A stretch of 21,730 nt of DNA from Deltaproteobacteria bacterium. GTDB taxonomy: Bacteria > Desulfobacterota > Desulfofervidia > Desulfofervidales > DG-60. Of this stretch, positions 8,262 through 15,016 are shown in pieces. The DNA is taken from the NCBI GenBank assembly GCA_021163945.1, contig JAGGTC010000035.1:1-21730 (forward strand), written 5' to 3'. Each line of letters begins with the position of its first letter. Position 1 is the first letter of the stretch. The notes below the pieces were generated by a model. That model was not told where the DNA came from. It saw only the letters and a program-made list of their open reading frames with translations, and did not search any database. A program made the position numbers and the translations under genes.

Positions 8262-8325
8262 GGAAATACTTAGATTTACCAAAAAGAAATGTATTTTTTA
8301 TTTGTTAGTAAAAAAGGGGGAGATT

Positions 8326-8784
8326 ATGGAGATAAAGGTAAAAAGTGAGGCCTTTGAGGAAGGTGGTATGATACCCAAGAAATATACATGCGATGGAGAG
8401 GATGCCTCTCCTCCCCTCTCATGGACAGGTGTGCCAGAGGGCACAGAGGCACTTGCCCTTATCTGTGATGACCCAGATGCCCCAGTGGGGACTTGGGTGC
8501 ACTGGGTGATCTTTAATATCCCCCCAGATACTACAGGACTTTCTGAAAATATACCCCCTGAAAGGGTATTAGAGAGTGGGGCAAGGCAAGGAAGAAATGA
8601 CTTTGGCAATATTGGCTATGGAGGGCCATGTCCACCAAGGGGGACCCATAGATATTACTTTAAATTATATGCCCTAGATAAAAAGGTTGATCTTGAACCT
8701 GGGGCGACAAAGGATGAGCTACTTAAGGCTATGGAAGGGCACGTATTGGCAGAAGGCAAACTTATGGGGAGGTATAAAAGATAG
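8326..8784 (+). CDS. YbhB/YbcL family (PEBP-like) protein
   Basis: This 152-residue protein belongs to the bacterial Raf-kinase-inhibitor/phosphatidylethanolamine-binding-like family, whose cellular role is poorly defined. The two conserved anion-pocket regions are clear: DDPDAP (48-53) with VHWVIFNIP (58-66), and GYGGPCPPRGTHRYYF (97-112). Family length and the C-terminal GKLMGRYKR end agree. The ATG at 8326 follows AAGGGGGAG with normal spacing and gives the family N-terminus; an upstream in-frame TTG at 8302 would put the ribosome site inside the gene. There is no signal peptide, so it is likely cytoplasmic. Its stop abuts the stop of the convergent ATP-grasp gene with no bases between. 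Confidence 0.9.
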   Translation: MEIKVKSEAFEEGGMIPKKYTCDGEDASPPLSWTGVPEGTEALALICDDPDAPVGTWVHWVIFNIPPDTTGLSENIPPERVLESGARQGRNDFGNIGYGGPCPPRGTHRYYFKLYALDKKVDLEPGATKDELLKAMEGHVLAEGKLMGRYKR

Positions 8785-9606
8785 CTATTTAATAGACTCC
8801 CACCAGCTCCTTGCCTCTCTCTTTATTATCTTCCTAAAGGCACTGGGGCCACCAATCCCCTTTAGTCCAAATCGATAATTGATCTCTAAAAATAGTGGCC
8901 TTGGATCCTCTTCTGGGAATAAGATATCAAATGCGGCCAAGTTTATGCCTGTAAGATTGCAGACCTTCTTTGTCAATTCTATGGCCTTTTTCTCTAGTGC
9001 CGGTGCCACTCCATACTCTATCCTTGCACCGCGTCCTACATTGCTTCTAAATTCCTTAGGATTTGTCTGAATGCGCCAATAGGTCAAAATACTCTTCCCA
9101 ATCACCACTACCCGCAGGTCCCTGCCCCCATGTTCAATATAGGGTTGAATGATAAAGGTTGGGCCCCGGTGTTCATATCTTTTAAAGGTCTCCAGTGCCC
9201 CAAGCAGTCCCTTTATGGTATTTACCTTGTATACAAATGCACCACCCCCACCCTTACTCCACTTTATTACTATGGGATAGGAAAAGAGGGGTTCATTATT
9301 TTCTAGATGCCTCCTCTTAAAGTCCTCAATGCCTGTGTAGAGTTTTGTGGGTGGAAACGGCACCTCACACAATGAGAATAGAAATGTATGGCCAAACTTC
9401 CCACCAAAATAGAATCTTGTGTCAAAGTTGGGAAAGACCTCTGCATATCCCTTGCAAAACCAGTACTGGCAGGCAGTACAATAGGGGGGAAGGACAATTG
9501 CCTTTGCCCGTTTTATAAGTTTTATTGTCTCAGTTGCAAAGAGCCTTGGATTTGATAGGTCTAAGTTGATGTCCCCATCTATCAATGGATAAAAAGAAAG
9601 GAGCAT
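8785..9606 (-). CDS. RimK-like ATP-grasp protein with N-terminal cysteine cluster
   Basis: This 273-residue protein has an ATP-grasp fold. It shows SYPIVIKWSKGGGG (109-122), the nucleotide-binding strand and flexible loop, then GGRDLRVVVIG (160-170), SNVGRGA (188-194) and a C-terminal metal-site region with AAFDILF and LFLEINYRFGLKG (238-250). ATP-grasp ligases join a carboxylate to an amine or thiol through an acyl phosphate; the substrate here is unknown. An unusual N-terminal cluster C43-x2-C46-x4-C51 could bind metal or an iron-sulfur cluster. The ATG lies three bases after the stop of the M48 protease gene on the same strand, so the two form an operon. The 3' end abuts the PEBP gene stop. 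Confidence 0.8.
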   Translation of the reverse strand: MLLSFYPLIDGDINLDLSNPRLFATETIKLIKRAKAIVLPPYCTACQYWFCKGYAEVFPNFDTRFYFGGKFGHTFLFSLCEVPFPPTKLYTGIEDFKRRHLENNEPLFSYPIVIKWSKGGGGAFVYKVNTIKGLLGALETFKRYEHRGPTFIIQPYIEHGGRDLRVVVIGKSILTYWRIQTNPKEFRSNVGRGARIEYGVAPALEKKAIELTKKVCNLTGINLAAFDILFPEEDPRPLFLEINYRFGLKGIGGPSAFRKIIKREARSWWESIK

Positions 9607-9609
9607 CTG

Positions 9610-10974
9610 TTATCTTTCACCCAAAACCCGCCTAAGCTTATCTTTTAGATATTTATCTTTTGTTAATAATAGGGCCTTTTTAAAGTGATAATCTGCTTGA
9701 GGGATCTTCCCCTTAAGCCTAAAATATTTTCCTAGATAATAGTGAGACCATGCCCTCTCTGGATTTGAATTGTTTGATGAGGCCAAATTGGCATAGGCCC
9801 TAGCCAGGTAATAATAGCCCATAGAATAGCTTGGGTTGATTCTAACACACCTCTTCCAGCTAGAGATGGCCTTATCTATAAGCCCCCTCTCCTGATATGC
9901 CCTCCCTAAGTAAAAGAGTGACTCGGCATCTTTAGGCACCTTCTCCAAGGTAGAGATGGCCAGTGAAAATTGATTTAAATAAAAATGACAGATACCCAAT
10001 TCACGCAAGATCAAAGGTTCATGAGGTCTTAAAGAGAGTGCCTTTTTGAAATTTGATAGGGCAATTTGCCAGCTCCTCTTTCTAGAGGCACATAGACCAA
10101 GACCATAATAATTCATAAAGTCATTTGGATTTCTCCTTATCGATGCAGAAAAGAAGCTATAGGCTGAATCTACGTCTGTATAGATTGCCTTAAGCCTTGC
10201 ATAGGCAATCTTAAATCTGGTTTGATCACGGGGCCTTTTGTTATAGGACATAGAACTTAGCGCCTGTTCAATATAGGTAATACGAGAGGAGATTGCCGGG
10301 TGTGTCAAGAGATAAGGGGGGATCTTTCCCCCACTTTCCAGGCCCCAACGTGCCAGTTTTTTAAAGGCAGTTACTGTGCCCCTACCATCATAACCGGCCC
10401 CCAAGACCAGCCTTAGTCCAGTCCTGTCTGCCTGCTCTTCATCCTCCCGGCTATAGGACAATGAGAGTGTCATGCCCGCTGCTATGGCAGTAGTAGCAAT
10501 GGCCTCAGTGGCCTCAGGGCTCCTAGCCAATACGCTCCCGGCCAATATGCCTAGGAGTGTGGCTATATTGAGCTTTTTGCTGCTCTCTATGCGATTGGCA
10601 ATGTGTCTACATATTACGTGTCCACACTCGTGTGCAATTACACCAGCCAATTCATCCTCATTCTCAAAGATCAAAAAGAGGCCCCTATAGATAAATATAT
10701 AGCCACCAGGTCCTGCAAATGCATTTAAAGTAGGGTCATCTATCACATAAAAGTGATAATCAAATGGCCTTGAAGGCAGTTGATTGATTAGATTTTGGCC
10801 TAGTTCATTAATATAATTATTGATAATGGGGTCATCTATAAGGGGCAGCTGACTTTTTACCTCAGCAAAGAACCTTTCCCCCAGCTTCTTTTCCTCTGTT
10901 ATGCTGAGTGTTGCACTTGCAGGTAGAGTTTGCCAAAGGAGAAAAAATATAGTGATAAAGATGCAGGCCTTCAT
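9610..10974 (-). CDS. Secreted M48 metalloprotease with C-terminal TPRs (BepA-like)
   Basis: This 454-residue protein starts with a Sec signal peptide (MKACIFITIFFLLWQTLPASA). The M48 protease domain has the zinc motif HECGH (115-119) and a downstream EEQAD (179-183) that supplies the third zinc ligand. Residues from about 255 to the end form tetratricopeptide repeats, for example around 283-316, 350-383 and 386-438. The layout matches BepA/YfgC-type periplasmic proteases, which act in outer-membrane protein assembly and quality control. A Gram-negative envelope is therefore implied. The gene is downstream of ilvD on the same strand but separated by 220 bases holding a pseudogene fragment. 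It is followed after three bases by the ATP-grasp gene. No strong Shine-Dalgarno precedes the start. Confidence 0.92.
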   Translation of the reverse strand: MKACIFITIFFLLWQTLPASATLSITEEKKLGERFFAEVKSQLPLIDDPIINNYINELGQNLINQLPSRPFDYHFYVIDDPTLNAFAGPGGYIFIYRGLFLIFENEDELAGVIAHECGHVICRHIANRIESSKKLNIATLLGILAGSVLARSPEATEAIATTAIAAGMTLSLSYSREDEEQADRTGLRLVLGAGYDGRGTVTAFKKLARWGLESGGKIPPYLLTHPAISSRITYIEQALSSMSYNKRPRDQTRFKIAYARLKAIYTDVDSAYSFFSASIRRNPNDFMNYYGLGLCASRKRSWQIALSNFKKALSLRPHEPLILRELGICHFYLNQFSLAISTLEKVPKDAESLFYLGRAYQERGLIDKAISSWKRCVRINPSYSMGYYYLARAYANLASSNNSNPERAWSHYYLGKYFRLKGKIPQADYHFKKALLLTKDKYLKDKLRRVLGER

Positions 10975-10979
10975 ATAAC

Positions 10980-11182
10980 TACTTTAATGCAGTTTAACTG
11001 ATATGGCAAGGATTGAAAAAGTGGATTTTTAGTGGATGGATGCAGGAATAGGTAGGGCGTGAGTCAAATATGGCCTCTCTTTTTAGCTCGCCTTTAGAGC
11101 CCCTAAGCCTTATCTCTTTTATAATCACAGCCATTATTATTACCTTACCAGAAATCTACACTGACATCAAGTACTTTAATGC
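10980..11182. repeat. 11-bp direct repeats flanking the duplicated fragment
   Basis: TACTTTAATGC occurs exactly at 10980-10990 and 11172-11182. Between the copies are 181 bases. The part next to the 11172 copy matches the small-ORF/protease locus, and the homology begins at the base adjoining the repeat. This could be a target-site duplication, or a junction of microhomology-driven recombination. Confidence 0.6.
11033..11171 (-). pseudogene. Truncated duplicate of the small ORF and aspartic protease 5' end
   Basis: Read on the minus strand, this segment matches plus-strand 7836-7985. It holds the last nine codons of the small ORF (here LDVSVDFW then stop), a spacer 11 bases shorter, and the first 34 codons of the protease gene, with six base differences in those codons. 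Its protease ATG is at 11134. The homology stops after the codons for CIHP, and the frame runs on into unrelated sequence to a stop at 10994-10996, giving only 46 residues. The catalytic motif DSG has become DSR. It is therefore a non-functional remnant of a second copy of the locus. It fills most of the 220-base gap between ilvD and the M48 gene. Confidence 0.88.
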
Positions 11183-11194
11183 GTTCCTAAATTT

Positions 11195-12856
11195 TTATTT
11201 TAATATCGCACCCTTGCTAGCAGAACTCACCAGGTGGGCATAACGCACAGCATAGCCCTCTTTGATCTTTGGGGAAAAGGTCTTAAGGCCCAAGCGACGC
11301 CTCTCCATCTCCTCCTCAGAGACCATAAGATTTATACTCCTCTCTGGGATGTTTATTTCAATGACATCACCCTCCCTTACAAGGGCAATGGGGCCCCCAC
11401 TGGCCGCCTCTGGGGACACATGACCAATGGCCAATCCCCTTGTCCCCCCACTAAAACGCCCATCTGTAATAAGTGCTACCTCCTTATCCAGACCCATCCC
11501 TATAATGGCAGCGGTAGGGGTAAGCATCTCCCTCATCCCAGGCCCACCCCTTGGGCCCTCATATCTTATGACTACTACTTCCTTTGGATTTATCCTTTTA
11601 TTTAATATGGCATTTGTAGCCTCTTCCTCTGAATTAAACACCCTTGCCTTACCCATAAAGACCTTCATCTCCTCTGCCACTGCCGATTGCTTTACTACCC
11701 CGCCCTCTGGTGCCAGGTTTCCAAAAAGCACTGCAAGACCACCCTCTTTGTTGTATGGCCTGTCTATGTGCCTGATGACTTCAGGATTTCTATTCTCTGA
11801 ATGGGCCAGGACCTCCCTCAAGGGCCTGCCCCCTACTGTCATTACATCCAAGTCTAAAAGGCCCTCCTTTGAAAGCTCCATCATAACAGCAGGTATACCA
11901 CCTGCGGCGTGTAGGTCCTGCAGGAAGTGTGGGCCCCCTGGCCTCAAACTGCAAAGTTGAGGTACACTCTTGCTTATCTCATCAAACATCTTTAAATCAA
12001 TGACAACCTTTGCCTCATGTGCAATGGCTATTAAATGGAGCACTGTGTTTGTAGAGCACCCCAAGGCCATGTCTACAGAAATGGCATTTTTAAAGGCAGA
12101 GAAAGTAGCAATGTCCCTAGGCCTGATCCCCCTCTCAATAAGCTCAATAATCTGCATGCCGCTTTCCTTTGCAAGACGTATCCTCTCAGCCATCACTGCC
12201 GGGATAGTGCCATTTCCTGGCAGTGCTAACCCAATTGCCTCACTTAAACAGTTCATAGAATTTGCGGTAAACATACCAGCACAAGAGCCACACCCAGGGC
12301 AGGCCACATCTTCAAGGCATTTTAAGTCTTCTTCTGTCATCCTCCCTGAGGCAACCTCCCCTACGGCCTCAAATACAGAGATTACATCAACCGCCTTGCC
12401 CATAAACTCACCGCTTAACATGGGCCCACCACTTACAATGATACTTGGGATGTTTAACCTCAAGGCAGCCATCAACATCCCTGGTACAATCTTGTCACAG
12501 TTTGTTATCAAGACAAGTCCGTCAAATGGATGGGCCATGGCCATTATCTCAATAGAGTCAGCAATAACCTCACGGCTCATAAGTGAGTACTTCATCCCCT
12601 CATGGTGCATGGCAATCCCATCACAGACCCCAATTACCGAAAACTCTATAGGGGTCCCGCCTGCCATCCTCACGCCTGCCTTTACTGCCTCAGTGATTTG
12701 ATCTAGGTGGATATGGCCTGGGATGATCTCATTAGCGGCATTGGCCACCCCAACAATAGGGCGTTTGAGCTCCTCATCTGTATAGCCCATCGCCTTAAAA
12801 AGAGAACGATGGGGCGCCTTTTTTACACCCTTTAACATTAAATCACTTCTTTTCAT
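11195..12856 (-). CDS. ilvD: Dihydroxy-acid dehydratase
   Basis: This enzyme dehydrates 2,3-dihydroxy-isovalerate and 2,3-dihydroxy-3-methylvalerate in valine, isoleucine and leucine synthesis, and also provides 2-oxoisovalerate for pantothenate. The 553-residue length is normal. Seen are the N-terminal RSDLMLKG and APHRSLFKAMG, the iron-sulfur region TNCDK (C120, with K122 as the usual carbamylated lysine), and PGCGSCAGMFTANSMNC (C189, C192). The segment IIPGHIHL (44-51) has Gly where [2Fe-2S]-type enzymes carry a cysteine, which suggests the oxygen-sensitive [4Fe-4S] type. The C-terminal half has GGPGMREM and DGRFSGGTRG. The ATG gives the family N-terminus; only a weak AAGAAAA precedes it. 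Confidence 0.97.
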   Translation of the reverse strand: MKRSDLMLKGVKKAPHRSLFKAMGYTDEELKRPIVGVANAANEIIPGHIHLDQITEAVKAGVRMAGGTPIEFSVIGVCDGIAMHHEGMKYSLMSREVIADSIEIMAMAHPFDGLVLITNCDKIVPGMLMAALRLNIPSIIVSGGPMLSGEFMGKAVDVISVFEAVGEVASGRMTEEDLKCLEDVACPGCGSCAGMFTANSMNCLSEAIGLALPGNGTIPAVMAERIRLAKESGMQIIELIERGIRPRDIATFSAFKNAISVDMALGCSTNTVLHLIAIAHEAKVVIDLKMFDEISKSVPQLCSLRPGGPHFLQDLHAAGGIPAVMMELSKEGLLDLDVMTVGGRPLREVLAHSENRNPEVIRHIDRPYNKEGGLAVLFGNLAPEGGVVKQSAVAEEMKVFMGKARVFNSEEEATNAILNKRINPKEVVVIRYEGPRGGPGMREMLTPTAAIIGMGLDKEVALITDGRFSGGTRGLAIGHVSPEAASGGPIALVREGDVIEINIPERSINLMVSEEEMERRRLGLKTFSPKIKEGYAVRYAHLVSSASKGAILK

Positions 12857-12862
12857 GATTTT

Positions 12863-12895
12863 TCTTGATATATTTTTATATAGAAAAAGTCAAGA
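12863..12895 (-). promoter_or_regulatory. Candidate ilvD promoter within an inverted repeat
   Basis: On the minus strand TTGACT (12888-12893) and TATCAA (12865-12870) are 17 bases apart. The predicted transcript would begin only one or two bases before the ilvD ATG, so the mRNA would be nearly leaderless. TCTTGA (12863-12868) and TCAAGA (12890-12895) form an inverted repeat overlapping both boxes, a possible operator. The DNA here is very AT-rich, so chance is a concern. Confidence 0.35.
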
Positions 12896-12960
12896 TAAAT
12901 TAAACAAGAATTATCAATAAAAAATACAAAAGTATCGAAAAAATTAGCAAAAAATAGGGC

Positions 12961-12989
12961 TTGATAGATAGGCATCATTGAGTTATATT
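12961..12989 (+). promoter_or_regulatory. Sigma-70-type promoter for the remA-gmk operon
   Basis: TTGATA (12961-12966) and TATATT (12984-12989) are separated by 17 bases. A start near 12996 would give a leader of about 25 bases that contains the AAGGA ribosome site (13009-13013) of the RemA-like gene. The remaining part of 12857-13019 is AT-rich without other recognisable features. Confidence 0.6.
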
Positions 12990-13019
12990 TTTTTGTTAAA
13001 AGGATGACAAGGATAAAGT

Positions 13020-13289
13020 ATGTATCCTAAGCTTTTGAATATTGGCTTTGGCAACACAGTAGTAGCAGATAGGGTAATTGCTATTGTCACCCCTGACTCT
13101 GCGCCCATGAAACGCCTAAGGGAAGAGGCAAAAGAGGCAGGTAGACTAATAGATACTACTCATGGGAGGAAGACAAGGGCGATTATTATTACTGACAGTA
13201 ACCATGTAATCCTCTCAGCCATTCAGGCAGAGACCATTGCCCAACGGTTATCCCTTAATCAGGGTCTTAAAGGAAGGGGTGGAAAATAA
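13020..13289 (+). CDS. RemA/DUF370 family protein
   Basis: This 89-residue protein carries the DUF370 signature: NIGFGNTVVADRVIAIV (7-23), DSAPMKRL, and a central RLIDTTHGRKTRAIIITDSN followed by HVILSAIQAETIAQRL. In Bacillus the family member RemA is a DNA-binding regulator of matrix genes. In other phyla the gene commonly precedes gmk and its role is less clear. The start is supported by AAGGA six bases before the ATG. The 3' end overlaps the proposed GTG start of gmk by 11 bases, so expression is coupled. It heads a plus-strand run driven by the promoter at 12961-12989. Confidence 0.92.
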   Translation: MYPKLLNIGFGNTVVADRVIAIVTPDSAPMKRLREEAKEAGRLIDTTHGRKTRAIIITDSNHVILSAIQAETIAQRLSLNQGLKGRGGK

Positions 13290-13887
13290 GGGGGACATTT
13301 TTGTTATTTCAGGGCCTTCTGGGGCAGGCAAGACTACAATCTGCCAGCTGCTTTTAAAGGGTGTTAAGAATTTAGTTTTTTCTGTCTCATACACTACAAG
13401 GCCGCCACGTCCAAATGAAAGAGATGGTGTAGATTATTTTTTTATCAGCGAGGATGATTTTAGGTCTATGATATATAAAGGAGAGTTTTTAGAGTGGGCC
13501 AAGGTCTATGGACACTACTATGGTACCTCGGTAAGCTTTGTCAAAGAGGCCTTAGAAAAGGGGAAAGATGTCCTTTTGGATATTGATGTAAAGGGGGCAA
13601 ACAATGTGAAAAGGCTCTTTGCTCAGGCAGTTTTGATATTTATCCTCCCCCCTTCCTTAGAGGCACTAAGGCAGAGGCTGTTTCAAAGGAAGACAGACAC
13701 AGAGGATATCATTGAAAAACGCCTTAAATTTGCAAAAGAGGAGATAAAAAATTGTAAGAGCTTTGATTATATAGTAATAAACAAGGATATAAAACATGCC
13801 CTATCAGAAACTCTAGCTATAATAACAGCAACAAAGGCAAGAAGGGACAAAAAATGGCCTTATGTAAAAAAGACATTTCATCTCTAA
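13279..13887 (+). CDS. gmk: Guanylate kinase
   Basis: This enzyme phosphorylates GMP to GDP using ATP. The P-loop GPSGAGKT is at residues 12-19, followed by the GMP-binding SVSYTTRPPRPNE, the YFFISEDDF segment, EFLEWAKVYGHYYGT, and DIDVKGANNV with the later FILPPSLEAL. All are standard guanylate kinase features. The GTG at 13279 gives the usual N-terminus ending in DIFVISGPSG and a normal 202 residues. An ATG 14 codons earlier, inside the RemA-like gene, would add an atypical extension. AGGAAGG just upstream serves as the ribosome site. The 3' end overlaps the DUF123 gene by 34 bases, which again points to coupled translation. Confidence 0.95.
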   Translation: MENKGDIFVISGPSGAGKTTICQLLLKGVKNLVFSVSYTTRPPRPNERDGVDYFFISEDDFRSMIYKGEFLEWAKVYGHYYGTSVSFVKEALEKGKDVLLDIDVKGANNVKRLFAQAVLIFILPPSLEALRQRLFQRKTDTEDIIEKRLKFAKEEIKNCKSFDYIVINKDIKHALSETLAIITATKARRDKKWPYVKKTFHL

Positions 13888-14318
13888 AAAAGCTTACATC
13901 AAAAGGCACCTATGTACTTATAGTAGAGTTGCCTAAAGATACACTTATTACTGTTGGAAAGTTGGGGACATTTATGTTTTCAGCAGGCTTTTATGGATAC
14001 GTAGGGTCTGCCCATGGGGGTCTTTATAAGAGGCTCAAGAGGTATTTTTCACCCAGCAGGAAGAGACGTTGGCATATTGATTACCTTTTGAAAGAGGGTA
14101 CTATCAAGGCCATTTTTGCCTGTGAGTCTAAAGAGAGGATAGAATGCACTATAGCCCAAAGGCTCCAACAGACATTGGCCCCTATCCTGGGGTTTGGTGT
14201 AAGTGATTGCCTTTGCCTCAGTCACCTATATTATCACCCTAATGAGAGGGCCCTAAGGGGAGAAATCATCAGGGCCTTTAATTCATGTATGTGTTCTATA
14301 ATAGAAATAGAGGCCTAA
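13854..14318 (+). CDS. DUF123 (GIY-YIG-related) protein
   Basis: This 154-residue protein matches the DUF123 family, a GIY-YIG-like fold sometimes fused to endonuclease III. Seen are GTYVLIVEL (18-26), GFYGYVGSAHGGLYKRLKRY (45-64) and the characteristic RRWHIDYLL (71-79). It also has a later cysteine-containing segment (SKERIECTIAQRL) and GFGVSDCLCLSHLYY. Nuclease activity is not established for the family. The ATG follows AAGGGA with six bases of spacing and lies inside the end of gmk in another frame. One base separates its stop from the next ATG, so it is mid-operon. Confidence 0.85.
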   Translation: MALCKKDISSLKKLTSKGTYVLIVELPKDTLITVGKLGTFMFSAGFYGYVGSAHGGLYKRLKRYFSPSRKRRWHIDYLLKEGTIKAIFACESKERIECTIAQRLQQTLAPILGFGVSDCLCLSHLYYHPNERALRGEIIRAFNSCMCSIIEIEA

Positions 14319-14319
14319 G

Positions 14320-14979
14320 ATGAGGATAGTGGCATTTGGTGATATTCATGGAGAGATCTATCATATTAAGGGAATTAAAGAACTTACGCAGGCCGATTGG
14401 GTAATTGTTACAGGTGATTTTACCAACATAGGGGGAAAGAGGGAGGTAGAATGGATATTGAAAGAAATAGGTAAATATAATAAAAATATCCTGGCACAAC
14501 TGGGTAATATGGACAAACCAGAGGTGAATGATTATTTAACAGAATTAGGAATCAATTTGCATGGATATGGGTATAAACTTAGTGAGGATCTGGGTATCTT
14601 TGGTGTGGGTGGTTCTACCTTTACACCATTTAATACACCTACAGAATATAGCGAGCAGGAGATAGAAGACATTGTTTATAGGGGTTATGAGATGATAAAG
14701 CATCTGCCGAAAAAGATATTGGTTTCTCACACACCACCCTATAATACAAATACAGATGTAATAGAAAGTGGTAGGCACGTAGGGAGCAAGGCAATTAGAG
14801 AATTTATTGAAAGATGTCAGCCTGAGATATGCTTGACAGGACACATCCATGAGTCTAGAAATATAGATAGGATTGGAAAAACACTTATCCTAAACCCTGG
14901 GATGTTGTCAGATGGTTACATTTTGGTTTATAAAGAGGGTGATATTATTGACGCAAAATTGAGGCCATTAGTTCTATGA
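14320..14979 (+). CDS. Calcineurin-like metallophosphoesterase
   Basis: This 219-residue cytoplasmic protein has the complete two-metal phosphoesterase motif set: GDIHG (D8, H10), TGDF (D33), GNMD (N63), SHTPP (H137) and GHIHES (H175, H177). The short form and the overall layout resemble the YfcE/archaeal-type phosphoesterase group, but the substrate cannot be read from sequence. It starts one base after the DUF123 stop, so it is part of the remA-gmk run. The spacing to the next gene is 37 bases. Confidence 0.9.
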   Translation: MRIVAFGDIHGEIYHIKGIKELTQADWVIVTGDFTNIGGKREVEWILKEIGKYNKNILAQLGNMDKPEVNDYLTELGINLHGYGYKLSEDLGIFGVGGSTFTPFNTPTEYSEQEIEDIVYRGYEMIKHLPKKILVSHTPPYNTNTDVIESGRHVGSKAIREFIERCQPEICLTGHIHESRNIDRIGKTLILNPGMLSDGYILVYKEGDIIDAKLRPLVL

Positions 14980-15016
14980 GAATATACTTAAACTAAAAAA
15001 TGAGAGGAGGTTGGCA

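Noticed and set aside
8262..8310. Terminator after the aspartic protease gene (AAATAC / GTATTTTTT)
   Set aside because: The stem is only six AT-rich pairs with a loop of about 22 bases, too weak to call.
8298..8609. Open frame antisense to the PEBP gene
   Set aside because: It lies opposite a well-conserved gene and its translation is low-complexity, so it is a shadow frame.
11427..11960. Long open frames on the plus strand opposite ilvD, also at 11970-12701
   Set aside because: They are antisense to a complete, conserved ilvD, have no ribosome site, and their translations show no recognisable domain.
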